Assembly: GCA_022315425.1 (NCBI GenBank)
Contig: JAIUPT010000020.1
Location: forward strand, 620,001-684,000
DNA from: Pseudevernia furfuracea
Taxonomy: Eukaryota > Ascomycota > Lecanoromycetes > Lecanorales > Parmeliaceae
DNA: 64,000 nucleotides
Reading direction: 5' to 3'
Shown: positions 44,056 to 54,356 of the stretch, piece after piece
How the letters are laid out: each line of letters opens with the position of its first letter
How positions within the stretch are numbered: the stretch's first letter is position 1
The notes under the pieces: generated by a model
The model's input: only the letters and a program-made list of their open reading frames with translations
Told to the model about the DNA's origin: nothing
Database searches by the model: none
Position numbers and translations under genes: made by a program

Positions 44056-45664
44056 CAATCGGTCGTCGATCGGAACGAGGTGTAATTCGTTCTCCCCTGC
44101 TTGACCATGGAGGTTGAGGCCTTCTTGTGTGCTTAGGGCTGCTTGAGCTCGTCTCTGGACTCTAAACGAGCAAACTCACGATTTTGTCTGCCTCGAGCTG
44201 GTCTCGCAGACTCTGCTGGTTAGTTCCAGGGATCAGATATCTATCTGACTTCTAACATCTAACGGATCTCCGAGCAAGACGATCGTGCTCAAGGGCCTAT
44301 GGCAAAACTCCCGCTACATACTGAAACCAAAAGGCTACGAGGTCGATCAACCCATCAATGCTGACTACACGTGTATCTCTATCCGCGGCATCTGCACGAC
44401 AGTCACTGTCACACTACGCAGTGCTATCTCCCACCGCGACGTGGTTCCTCCTATCATTCCCGCTCCTCTTCTACCGTCTACAGTGTGCTCTTCGTGTTGA
44501 CTGACTTCGGTGCATGTCCATGGATTCGAGCTCAGAATGACGTCTTGGGGTCGCGCAGCAGTAGGTTGTTCTGGGGGTCGTTCGAGGAGCTACGTGCACC
44601 ATCAGCGCGCTTGCAGAGATTCTGGTATTGACTGACTTCGGTGCATGTCTACCAGTCGAGCTTGCATGCTGCTCGCTTCTGTCGAGGATTCTTAGAGATT
44701 TGTTGTTGATGCGTCGGATGGGAGGTCTGTAAGTGTATGAAGATTTACAAGAGATAGTGTTTGGTCTGGGGTTGAAGATGTGAGAAGCATTGGCTATTTG
44801 TATACATGACTTGCTCGGTCTTTGTTGCAGATTGGTTGTTGTCACATTTTGATGACACTCAAGGCCCTGACCTTGGAGCGGCTCCCGGGGGTTTTTGGAT
44901 TTCATTAAGACTGGTGTGCTGGTGACGTTGACCGCACCGTTTCGTGTGAATGAAACCAAAGAAACAAGGGTCGTGGGGAAAATCAGCTTGACGAGGCGCA
45001 TCATGTTTGTGTGGAGAGCTCCGAAGTCGTATAGTATTAATTTTAGACCTCGTCAGCATCGTTTGCAGTTTAGACATTAGTTGCACGTGCACCACTTGAG
45101 GGGACGATAGTCTTCCCAATTGAAGGTGACGTTCTCATAGGGGCATTGAGTGGTTATGCAGTGGAGTTTCTTCTTGAACAGAGCGAATTGGAGAATGGAA
45201 GTAATGAGGACGATTAGCTCCTCCGAGAGCGTAGGGTAATTCTATAGTGCAGCCTTATTATCAAGCTGTGTCTCGTTGGAACGACATCAATCACGAACAT
45301 CATGGTTTCCCCACAACAATCATTGTTGCTATGTGGTGAACAACGGACATCAATCACAGCACAAGATTCCTGATAGAGGTGTTTGATATGGTTTACTGTG
45401 AATTTGGTCGTTTCATACAGCAAGCGTAATGACGGTCAGGGTTATGGGACCCTCACATGCATCTTAGTAGTGAATTTGTGCTCCTGAACTAGCTCTTCCC
45501 CTCGTACACTAGCTACTCATGGAGCCACTATTGTTTGCGCAAAAGTTGGGAGGAGAGGCACTCTCAGCAGCACTAGCGCGAAATCAGCCCTACAGCAAAA
45601 CTCCCAGTGTGAGAGAAAACGCTTAAGAGAGAGCTCGGAGGTTGAGTGTGTCGATGCTGGAATC
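44056..45664. other. Intergenic with unassigned frames and a 21-bp direct repeat
   Basis: A plus-strand frame at about 44260-44500 (with LKGLWQNSRYILKPKGYEV and VVPPIIPAPLLPS) looks protein-like and is preceded by a GTTAGT..CTAAC intron-like stretch, but no start was found. A minus-strand frame 44471-45004 starts with a possible signal peptide (MMRLVKLIFPTTLVSLVSF) but has no domain. The sequence TTGACTGACTTCGGTGCATGT occurs at about 44498 and 44628. Confidence 0.35.
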
Positions 45665-46303
45665 ATGCCTCTCAAAGATGATGATGACATCGAACCGCCC
45701 ATACAGCCGAGTATGCGAGCGGGAAAGGTCCCTCCTCCATCCAGCCAAGCAACTTTCTTCCTGACCGGCGCCCTTGCCGGCGCGACCGTAGCACCAATCG
45801 AAAGCCTCTGGCAACGCCTTGTCCTTAGAGCACCTGGGACCCTCCCACTACTCGCATGGACACCCATATACCGCAGCGGTGTCCGGTTCTGGGCTTTCGA
45901 CCTTGCCCGCTATCGCGTCGAGCCCCTCCCCATACCTGTAGCGATCAAAGGCGGGCTCTCAGGTGCTGTTGGAGGTTTGGCAGAAATATGCACGCAGTCG
46001 CTCTTCAGAAATAAGCTGCCGGATGTGGCAAGCCTGGCGACCCAGTCTGCGAAGCTGTTCCTTTGCTTCGGGACCTACACTTTCCTATCTACAACGCTTT
46101 CTCCGGAGCAGTCACCCCCAAAGCCGTTTTGGTATTGCTGGCTCGCGGGGGCAACGGCTGGAGGTTTGGGAAGTGGGATCATGGCGAGGGCAGAAGGCGT
46201 CACAGGGTCTGCTCTATGGAGGGTTGCGGTACCAAAGGGAGCCCTGACTATTGGAACGGTGATCGCCGTGCAGGTTACGACTTGCGCGTTATCTCTGCCG
46301 TAA
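45665..46303 (+). CDS. Mitochondrial-carrier-like small membrane protein
   Basis: Single exon, 212 aa. Three similar blocks recur about 70-80 residues apart: FFLTGALAGATVAPIESLWQR, then GLSGAVGGLAEICTQSLF, then WLAGATAGGLGSGIMARAEG. Each has the small-residue GxxxG face and, in the first, the P-x-E of the mitochondrial carrier signature (P-x-D/E-x-x-K/R), but the last basic residue is Trp in the first block and the Pro is missing from the other two. It is therefore a degenerate or divergent relative of the SLC25 carriers, shorter than the usual 300 residues. Transport activity is doubtful; a structural role in the inner membrane is possible. The N-terminus is acidic and not a presequence, as usual for carriers. 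Confidence 0.55.
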   Translation: MPLKDDDDIEPPIQPSMRAGKVPPPSSQATFFLTGALAGATVAPIESLWQRLVLRAPGTLPLLAWTPIYRSGVRFWAFDLARYRVEPLPIPVAIKGGLSGAVGGLAEICTQSLFRNKLPDVASLATQSAKLFLCFGTYTFLSTTLSPEQSPPKPFWYCWLAGATAGGLGSGIMARAEGVTGSALWRVAVPKGALTIGTVIAVQVTTCALSLP

Positions 46304-46810
46304 GATAGGTTCATTTTCAAGCGAAGGCTCTGAATTGTAGTTGGTGAGGCAAAAATCTTTTAAAGGATGACTCCACGAGGGATTGGAGTCCATTTGACAA
46401 CTAGGATCTGCACCTGGGAACCCATTGTCCATGGAGACTAGAGACAGACTTCTACGTCTCGCCTCTGCTTCGGCGAAGACACCGTTGGCTATTTAGGCGA
46501 GAGTATTCTCTCAACATCTAGGAGGCTCACGGCACAAGAAAGAGATCATGCAACCGGATGACTGCCTTCAAAGTGCTGGCAGTCAGTCAACCCCGGACAG
46601 GAATTAGCGACTGTCAAAGCATTATAATACAATTTCCATATTGTGCCTGTAAAGATGCTCGAACAGCCTGGAAAAGACTTCTAAACAAATACTTATATGT
46701 CCAAATCAAATTCAGTTCACTAATATCCAAATTAGCAGAACATATATTATGCAGCCTTCGCTCTTTCGCACTTGTAGGCTCTATAAGGCACTAGCCTTGC
46801 AAGCTCCGGT

Positions 46811-47788
46811 TCAGACTCCCTTCGTCGTCAACATCTCGTGACCATGATTGTCGAGTTTGGGTTCACCACTCCGGTATCTTGCAGGAAAGCATATGTTAAA
46901 GACCCCTACGCTCAAAGCCATAAGCGCCCTATCTAGAACGGCGAAATAAATTTCATGCGTGATCAGGTACCCTTTCCAACCCTGTGACAGCTCGACGGCA
47001 CGGTAGAAATTACGGACGATGATGCAGAAAGCCGAGAAGGTTGTTACTACCAATTACACCCTCGAAATCGGCACGGCTCGGGCACGCCAAAGGAAGATTA
47101 GCCAGAGCAGTGCGAAAGCACTCATGGAGACGAGTTGAATGATGATACCAGCCATCATGATGTGTGTTCCAGGCGCGGTGTTCCCCGGCGGATCTTCGCT
47201 TCCAGCTTTGGATACGCTAGCACCCCCAACGGCCTGAATGACGACCGAGACAATATCAAAGGATGCGAAAATGGCAAGGTACATTCGTGCGAATATGAGA
47301 CTTTAGCGGCCGCCGTATCGTGTGATCATCTGGCCAAGGATATAGTATACGACGGCGCTGAAGAAACAGGGTGCTGTACTCGTCAACTCGCGAAAACCAA
47401 CAAGATCGCTCGAGGGCTATGCATATAGGTGATGAGGATGGAAATCTGAAGAGAAAATTGAGTCTTGTTGTATGGGCAATGGTGGGCACCGGCTCGTCCT
47501 GCCCAGCCAAGGCATTCGCCTAGAACGATGAGTTAGCAACTTTCGGCATGCGAGAGTTGCATACCAAAGGCACCTAGTGTGAAAAAGGGGTACCACCACT
47601 TGCGGCTCATGATTACTTGCAAAATTTGCGTAAGCATTGGGAGAAAGAAGACAACGGTGAATACGATGCCGGCGCCTAGGTCAGCATCATAGCCATACGT
47701 TGGGGGTGTTGCGTGGGACGCATCCCTTGCCACGCTGTGAATTATCCAGCGTTGCGGAAAGCATGGATGACCGGTCGAAAAGGGCCAT
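46811..47788 (-). pseudogene. RTA1-family (lipid-translocating exporter-like) pseudogene
   Basis: Fungal RTA1-like proteins have seven membrane segments and are linked to resistance against toxic lipids or drugs. Order on the minus strand: a start at 47788 (ALFDRSSMLSATLD), LGAGIVFTVVFFLPMLTQILQ, ECLGWAGRAGAHHCPYNKTQFS, FFSAVVYYILGQMITRYGG, YLAIFASFDIVSVVIQAVGG, IMMAGIIIQLVSMSAFALLW, TTFSAFCIIVRNFYRAVELSQGW, GYLITHEIYFAVLDRALM. The copy is broken: a one-base frameshift in a C run near 47695, no usable donor for the intron expected after QISILIT, and in-frame TAA at 47303-47305 and 47054-47056. Both TAA could come from CAA. No full product is possible. Confidence 0.8.
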
Positions 47789-48334
47789 TTTGAGAGATTA
47801 TGGACCGCAGGGGAAAAGGAAAGAAAAATCGAGGGTACTATCCCGGATTCATATGCACAGCTCGAAAGCCTGAGTGACCTCACATTCTACAAAAAGTGTG
47901 CAAGACGCGAGGAAGATAGCCTCGCATGAAGGGGGAATCTCAGCTCGGTTGTCTCAGGACTGTCTCGCTTCTTGAATTCACAAAAGGGTTTAGCGTATCA
48001 GAAGGTTGGCGCCACTGGGGTCAATGTTCGGCGACACTTTTAGGCCGACTTCCACTCCCAGCGGACGAGGCTGAGCAGTGAGCATCTACCAAGGGACCAA
48101 TCACAACCGACAATCATGTCGGCTACACCGCCTGAAGACCCTGCATCCTATGTCAAGTATGGTCCTTCAGAAGCGGAGCCGGATAGAATAGTTGTCACTG
48201 ATAGATGACGATCAAGTGGCTATGTTGAAGAGTCTGTATATATGCAAGTTGCGAGGGACGCATCCAGTAGACTCATATGAAACGCGTTTAGGCTTGTCAA
48301 TTCTCTTTCAGTATTAGTCAAAACCCCTTTTGTC
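47789..48334. other. Intergenic between two pseudogenes
   Basis: The two neighbours point away from each other. A 30-codon frame at 48116-48208 (MSATPPEDPASYVKYGPSE) has coding-like composition but no known family; it may be a leftover exon. Confidence 0.35.
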
Positions 48335-50002
48335 ATGGTTGGCGTCCCTGGAAAATCTAAGGGCTGCACTACAGGCAGGAGGCGTAAGACTCGCGTAAGC
48401 ACTCTTTTTCTCATTCCACCCTCAAGCTAATCGCCAACGGCAATCGTAGTGCGATCTTCAAAAACCATTTTGCAAGACGTGCACCAAGAGCCGTCGAGTT
48501 TGCGAAGGCTTCGCACGATTTCCAGTCTTTCTCAACCGTACCTTGCAGGGCCCAGAAAGGAGATATGGCCTCGAAGAAGCCGGGACCTCGTTCTCGCAAT
48601 CTTCAGATGAAGATCTGTCCCAACCACAGCCCATGGTATCTAACATCGATTTTCAGCGCGGGCTTGTAGAGAGCCGCAGAGCCTACGACAATCGCATTCT
48701 CGTTCAGCCTAATGAAACCGCCCCATTCGATCAGCAGATCATCTCGGCACTGTAGGAGAAATACACTCCTTCCATCTCTCAAGGCATTTGCGATGACGCG
48801 AATAGGCTGGATCAATAAAGATGAGTCACTGGTCCTGCAAGGCAATCAGTGCTACGGCCGCGCCTTGAGTGCAGTCCAAAAAGCTTTGTCATCAGAGACT
48901 TCGATGTGGCAGGACGAGTTGTTTGCCGCTGGGTACGTCTTATCGGTCTACGAGGTATTAGTTTCACCAAGCCTTTTTGTCGATTTAGACTAAGCTGACA
49001 ACCTTCCAGCTATTCGAATCAACTACTCTCTCAACAGCCGGGTGAAGCAACCACATATCTGGTCCTGGTCTCGAGCATCTGGTGCTCTTGCGAGGTCCAC
49101 AAAGGCATACGACGCCTTTCGCACGAGCTGTTCTTGAAGAGTTCCGTACCTCGTCGGTATGCATTCTACAGCCAGCACTTTCACTCCACACTTCGCGATA
49201 GTAACCCATTTCCCCTAGATGATCCAATGCATACAATACCGCCCAGTCAACGTTCCTTGAGCACCCAGAATGGTTGACTGTGCCCTGGAGTGAAATGGGC
49301 GAAGATATCTACCAGCACCTCTACGACAAAGGCTTCGCGCTGGCGGCCCTGCTGGAGGAGATCGACAATGCAACACTTACGAATGAGAATACCAAGATCT
49401 CAATCCTGTCTGGGTACTTGGGACGCCTCTCCAGCTTGGACAAAGAACTGAACCTCTGGTATCGCGAAATTCTCGAGGAGTCTCCATCTCCCCTCTACTG
49501 GCATACTCAATCTGCGTTTCACGGCTGGCACCTGAAATAGGGTGTAGAATCTCGCACGCTCCCACCCTTCGCGTTCCATACCCTCCGGCTTGCTAATATC
49601 ATCGTCACATAGTGGAGTTTGCGACTAATCCTCAGCAATACCATCGCCCTCGCATGCCAGCATGTGCTATCCATCCAAGTGCCCCCCCAATCATCACCCT
49701 CTAGCCCCACTCAAGCAATGCAAGACCATGAAACTATGTCATTCTACCTCCTTGAAATACACACTAGGCCGTACCGTCTAGAGCTCGCCAGGAATATCAT
49801 CCGCTCAATGCCCTACTGTTGAATGATAACATGGGCTTTATGGGCGCTCAAAAGCCTGTTTGCACTGCGGACCGCTCTCTTCCCGTTGCATCGTTACGGA
49901 TGTGAAGAGTTGAAGTGTTGCCAAGCTATGTATCAGGTATTGGACAGTAAAAAAGGTCTAAGATATTCAAGGGAGATAGCGAAAATGAATTGGAAGGTTT
50001 AG
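48335..50002 (+). pseudogene. Zn2Cys6 fungal transcription factor pseudogene
   Basis: Nearly the whole length of a binuclear zinc-cluster regulator with a Fungal_trans_2/DUF3468-type middle domain is visible in pieces. It starts MVGVPGKSKGCTTGRRRKTR, then an intron (about 48395-48449), then CDLQKPFCKTCTKSRRVCEGF. The second Cys of the C-x2-C-x6-C motif is Gly here. Later pieces are RIGWINKDESLVLQGN, WQDELFAAGYVLSVYE, HLVLLRGPQRHTTPFARAVLEEF, YDKGFALAALLEEID, LRLILSNTIALA, and LFALRTALFPLHRYG up to a stop at 50000-50002. Lesions: TAG at 48753-48755 where relatives have Trp, a frameshift near 48790, TGA after STTLSTAG near 49050, a frameshift near 49195, TAG near 49611 and a frameshift near 49820. 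It is next to the RTA1 pseudogene. Confidence 0.8.
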
Positions 50003-51453
50003 TGCTTCTGGTAGAGCCACTTTACCCTTATGGACATCTCCAGACCCAGCGGGGTCTTGATGGAAAAGTGTTGAAAGAGAAGGAGCAAAGCCTCGCTCCG
50101 CAAGTCGGCCCGGGGGGAAACAGTAAAAAAGGATTTCAAGTGAATTAGCAACCAAAACCTCAGACAGCGGCGGTTCTCTAGCTCAAGCTTAAAATCCGTG
50201 TCTTGCGTCAAAATCCGTCCTCGGACTATCAGTGCTATTCGTTGTAATTGACCGCCAGGTGCTAAATCCGGTAGCCAGTTCGAGGACAAATCGCAATCTA
50301 GGTCGGGTCAACTTTAGTGGCGCATCGTTTGACTGGCTGAAACTTCGAGTATTGCGGAGGGTTAACCAATCCCTAAGAGATTTCTCCTATCTGGGTTATC
50401 TTTTTTGTTGTTGTTTTTATTTTGGAGGTCTGGAGTTCGAATCCGGCATGGCAATGTTTTGACTTTTTTTTTTTTATACTTTTTTTTGACCATATTCCCC
50501 CTTCCTTGCTGCTCTCTACCTGCCGTCATCTTCTTCTTCGATCGAATTGACTGCCAGTGTGACCAAGCAAGAAGCGATCCGTGAGGAGGCTCCCGCTCCC
50601 TGACTTCAAAGTTCTTTCCAAACCGAGCTCGCTTGGCTAGCGTCAATTTTCCCTTTCTTAACACAATTCAAACCGCTACGCCTCGTCAGCACCTCAAATT
50701 CAACACGGAGCACTTTGCGCTGTGCCAAATACCAAAAACACCCTCAGCGGTCTCTTTCAGCCGCAGGCCTCATCTACCATCTTGCACTACAGGAGAGGAC
50801 ACCCGAAATTGCTGCCAGAGCTATGATTTGGGTAGTATGCTAGAATACTTTGGGGCACCATTTACTTGAAGAGCTAGGGCTGAGGATATGTGGGAAGAAG
50901 AAAGAGGTCCGGGAATGATGTTTGAAGCGTTGGCTGTAAGATGGATACTACAAAATGCCACAAGCCGTTTTCGCTCGATGCAGACGTCCGAGAATGGTCG
51001 CAGAAGCTGTAGCCTCCGTGCGATATATACAATGATTTAGAAGACGCTCGTGCCATATTTTGCCCCTTTTTGGCGGGATACACGTTCGATCGGAGGTGGA
51101 CGCCGCCGCCATTGAAAGATATCCGGGGGATTGATGAAACAAAACTTGGCGTTGACGCACTGGTGATGCTGGCAAGATTTCATCGACACTCACATATGAC
51201 CGAGACGACCAAGAACCTCCATTTCAGAGCAAAAGATGTTGGAGGTAAGGTAAAGTAACAAACTTGAGGTTGCTGTTTTGCTCAGACGGACGGGCTTAGA
51301 AATACAATACGCGCGCGCGTGCGAATCTGCTAAGCCCGGAAGAGGTAAGCGTGACACAGGTCCCGTAAGGTACTGGACCTCGTCGACCTCATCCTCTCAA
51401 CACTTCCCAGATCCATCACGTTGTTCGGTGTCCCGCTCGCTGAAAGGTTTCAG
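50003..51453. other. Intergenic; tRNA-end-like sequence and T-rich tracts
   Basis: No gene supported. At 50434-50460 GAGTTCGAATCC is followed by poly-T runs (50462-50490), like the 3' end of a tRNA gene with a Pol III terminator, but no 5' half pairs with it. A (GC)n run lies near 51310. Confidence 0.4.
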
Positions 51454-52107
51454 TCAGCCGCTGCATTGGCCCCAAGTGCGAATAGAGGCTTGGAAATTAA
51501 TTGTTCGTACCGAGCGTCTTTCGCGTCTTGGCCCTGGAGCGGGAGCGGGAGCCTCGCTGAAGGCCCTCGGTTTGGGGAACACGATTTCGAGGTAATGATG
51601 GTGGAGTGGGACGGGTCCATTTGTATAGAGACCGACCCATTGTGCCATATTTGAATACATCACCGTTTGGATTCACGCCGTCGGCGGGGGTGCTGTTGGC
51701 GCAGGGGCGTTATAGGCAGGAGATGCACCACCGGGGGGTATTCAGAGGAGCCTGGGTGCCTGATAGCTGAGCACCGGGCTGGAGAGCAGAGGCCGTTGTT
51801 TGTGCAGTTGCGTTTTTGATTGTTGTTTGGAGTTGTTGCGTGAGGCAGGGCGACTAAGGTTTGATTGTTTGAGGGAGGTCGTTGGTCAAAGATGTTTGGC
51901 TTGTGAAGTCTCGAACTGCTTGCTATGCGTGATTGCTCTGTGTGGATGCTGTGTGGAGATAGTCGTGTGCGTGGAGCTTGTATGTGGAGCCTGAATGCGG
52001 GTGGAAGCTGTGTGTATGAGTGCTCTATGGAGAAGCAGTGAGTATGAATGCTGTGAGTGCTGTTTGCATATAAGGAAAGGATATAAAAGAAGAGTGAGAG
52101 CTTCTTC
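51454..52107 (-). pseudogene. Degenerate short-protein locus with CA-rich leader
   Basis: Downstream of the TATA box at 52108 comes a G-poor, CA-rich stretch (about 52075-51880) like a 5' leader. After it, coding-like pieces alternate between frames: one with QPGAQLSGTQAPLNTP, then GGASPAYNAPAPTAPPPTA, then DGVNPNGDVFKYGTMGRSLYK and an Arg/Ser-rich end. The switch between the first two falls at a run of six C. This suggests a Pro/Ala-rich protein gene hit by frameshifts, but no clear start codon remains, so the call is weak. Confidence 0.3.
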
Positions 52108-52113
52108 TTTATA
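52108..52113 (-). promoter_or_regulatory. TATA box (locus 1)
   Basis: TATAAA on the minus strand in the context ATGGGTATAAAGAAG, followed by CTCTCACTCTTCT. The same arrangement occurs at the TATA box at 53321-53326. Confidence 0.5.
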
Positions 52114-52623
52114 CCCATAACGAAGCTGCCTGGCAAACATCTTCTCGTGTATCATCTGCCAAGGCGGCTGAGGTATATTTCTTGCTAGGCATTGTATCGC
52201 GAGTACAGCTTTCGCCCGTTGTTCCGTCGATGAGAGATGATAGTCAATCTCAAACTAGGACCATGGGAAGACCCACCCAATCTCCTCTGTCAAAGATAGA
52301 AACATTTTCTGCGCTTCTATTTGGATCACGAATATTTTCATTGGAATTAGGTGCTGTTGCTAATAACCAAACAAAAGAGTGTGGATGGAGTATTAGTGCC
52401 GGGCTTGACACAACAGGCCCAAGAAAAGCAACGCATGAATCTTCCTGAACGCCAACCCAAAACCAAAGTCCCCTTCGAATCTGCAAGAGTAAAGCAATCC
52501 ATCATTGTTCGACAGGCCCTCGCACATGCGTTTAGACGAGACCACCTGACTTTGACCCTCGGCCTTGCCTAAAATCCCATCCCACCAACGCCTTTCATAT
52601 TCAACCGATCCCGCCTCACATCA

Positions 52624-53024
52624 CTAGATACGGCGTTCGACCTTCACTGGCTGATCCTTGGCGAACCAAGACACAGTCACAGCAGTATCGGGTATCCATG
52701 TGCCTCCTAAATTTTGTCTAGCGTCATTCGCCTCAGTACCTCGAAGCGTTAATACCGGGCCGCCCACGGAGTGGTCACGGAGTTTGATATTAACACATTC
52801 TTAAACAAGTCGCACTCATAACCTGGGCCACCTTTCAAATTGAAAGCCTGCACGTGGCCCCATTCCCAGCAATTTTCTAATTTTCTTCAGATTAGTCATT
52901 GTCAAAGGTTTTTTTTATCGACGTACATACCCCGAGATTCTAATCCTCCACTTGCAGGTTGTAGAATGACTAGTTTCCCGGTCGCAGGGTTGGGAACCCG
53001 CATGAGTTTGTTTGAGTTAGACAT
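52624..53024 (-). pseudogene. Short-protein gene with TATA promoter and CA-rich leader, frameshifted
   Basis: From the ATG at 53024 exon 1 (to 52931) reads MSNSNKLMRVPNPATGKLV. A typical intron (52877-52930, GTATGT..CTAAT..TTAG) joins in phase to ENCWEWGHVQAFNLKGGPGYE with CDLFKN. There the frame is lost: two codons on, an extra GT pair (near 52793) shifts it, while another frame stays protein-like to a stop at 52624 (KLRDHSVGGPVLTLRGTE, GGTWIPDTAVTVSWFAKDQ). With the shift the product would be only about 75 aa; without it about 115 aa. No signal peptide; two Cys and several Trp. I do not recognise the family. The promoter has a TATA box about 300 bp upstream of the ATG and a long CA-rich leader, typical of strongly induced fungal genes. 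Confidence 0.5.
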
Positions 53025-53320
53025 GGTCGCTGATACTTGGATTGTCTGAGTCTGTCGATCAAGAACGCTTGACTTGTGTGAGATTCTGGATTGCGTATGA
53101 GAGCTGTGTGTATGTGCTGTGTGTGAACGCTTGTTGTGACTGATGTGAAGAGATGCTTGCGTGTGTGAATGATGTATGCGAGTATGGTGCGGATGAGTAC
53201 CGTGTACGTGGATGTTATGTGTGAAATATGTGTGTGAGACTTGTGTGAGAAAGTTTTGTGGATGATTGCTTTGTGTGCTTGTTGAATATGAGAACATGAC
53301 AGAAGAGCGAGGATCCCTCT

Positions 53321-53326
53321 TTTATA
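53321..53326 (-). promoter_or_regulatory. TATA box (locus 2) with CA-rich leader
   Basis: TATAAA on the minus strand in the context GATGGGTATAAAAGAGG, followed by CTCGCTCTTCTGT, very similar to the box at 52108. About 250 bp of almost G-free, ACACA-rich leader leads to the ATG at 53024. Confidence 0.6.
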
Positions 53327-54356
53327 CCCATCATCAGACTGTCAGCCTTTCGGGACATCGAGGAGGCGGCAAAAGGTGGTGTATGGCAAGTTTGTGTTAT
53401 CCACACCACAGATAGAACAGAGTGTGGTTCGCCTTGACAAAACGAAGATTGTGGAAGCTTCATTGGATAGGGTGCCTTATGCAACGGATCCCAACGTATG
53501 AGGCTGAGCAGACGACTTGAGTAGATGAGACATGGGGATGACGTGCAATTTGTAATGTAGTAAGCAGGCAGGAGCCATTGTTCCCAATGGAACAGAGACT
53601 CTGGAATTTCCGTTGATTGGGGGTTCCCGTAGGACTGCCGCCTGCGATATAGGAAATTGAAGAGGATGATATTATTGAGTACCATGAGACGGCCGCCCAA
53701 CGAGACGGCACAGACTGAGTAAGTGGCCCGAGAGAATACTGCAGTCACACGTGATGACCGCCCGATGAGACGACATACATTGGGGAAGAGGCTCAAGGAG
53801 ATGTAGCAAAAGTCATGCATGAGACATGGAGAGGGGAATGCCCGAATGGATTTCGGGCGCGTTGCCAGGACAAGGCGACAATTGTCATGAAATTTGCCTT
53901 GATAATGTGAAAAGACAATTGGAGTTTGATAGAGTGGATTCGTGCTGATGTATATCCATCAAAAAGTGCGTAAATCAGAAGAAAGAGAGCATTCTACTGT
54001 TACAATTCAGAAGGTCTGAAATTTCCCCTTTGCACTCTTTGTACGATTTCTGCTTTGATTAGTTATGTAGCAAAAGCGTTGCATAGAGTCTAGAGACTTG
54101 TAGTAGATTCCTCCTTTTTGGTCGCATAAGAGCGGAGGAATGGCAGAATGGAAGACGGCTGGTCCTACTACTTTCGCTAACATTCACAAAAAAACCGTCG
54201 TGTAATGCTCATGCTGGTCTTGATCAGTACTACTTTATGTTGTTGTACTCTAGTTGGCCGGCGCAATAAGGCTGAGATGGATGACTAATTTTTTACTAAA
54301 CAATCTACTCTATCTCGAAATCAAATAGGCACCAAGCTCCATGTGCAAAAGGTCAA
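53327..54356. other. Intergenic, no gene supported
   Basis: A 201-codon minus-strand frame at 53215-53820 overlaps the promoter and leader described above and shows no domain, so I do not count it. The right part is the promoter of the mS35 gene. Confidence 0.45.

Noticed and set aside
44471..45004. Signal-peptide-like minus-strand frame of 177 codons
   Set aside because: The N-terminus is plausible but the rest is low-quality sequence without domain, and a more protein-like plus-strand frame lies at its 3' edge; kept only as a note in the intergenic entry.
50434..50490. Possible tRNA gene 3' end with Pol III terminator (GAGTTCGAATCC then T runs)
   Set aside because: The standard T stem has mismatches (TGGAG against CCGGC) and no upstream sequence pairs with the presumed acceptor strand, so no cloverleaf can be drawn.
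53215..53820. 201-codon minus-strand frame
   Set aside because: It runs through the TATA box and CA-rich leader of the short-protein locus and shows no domain; length alone is not enough.
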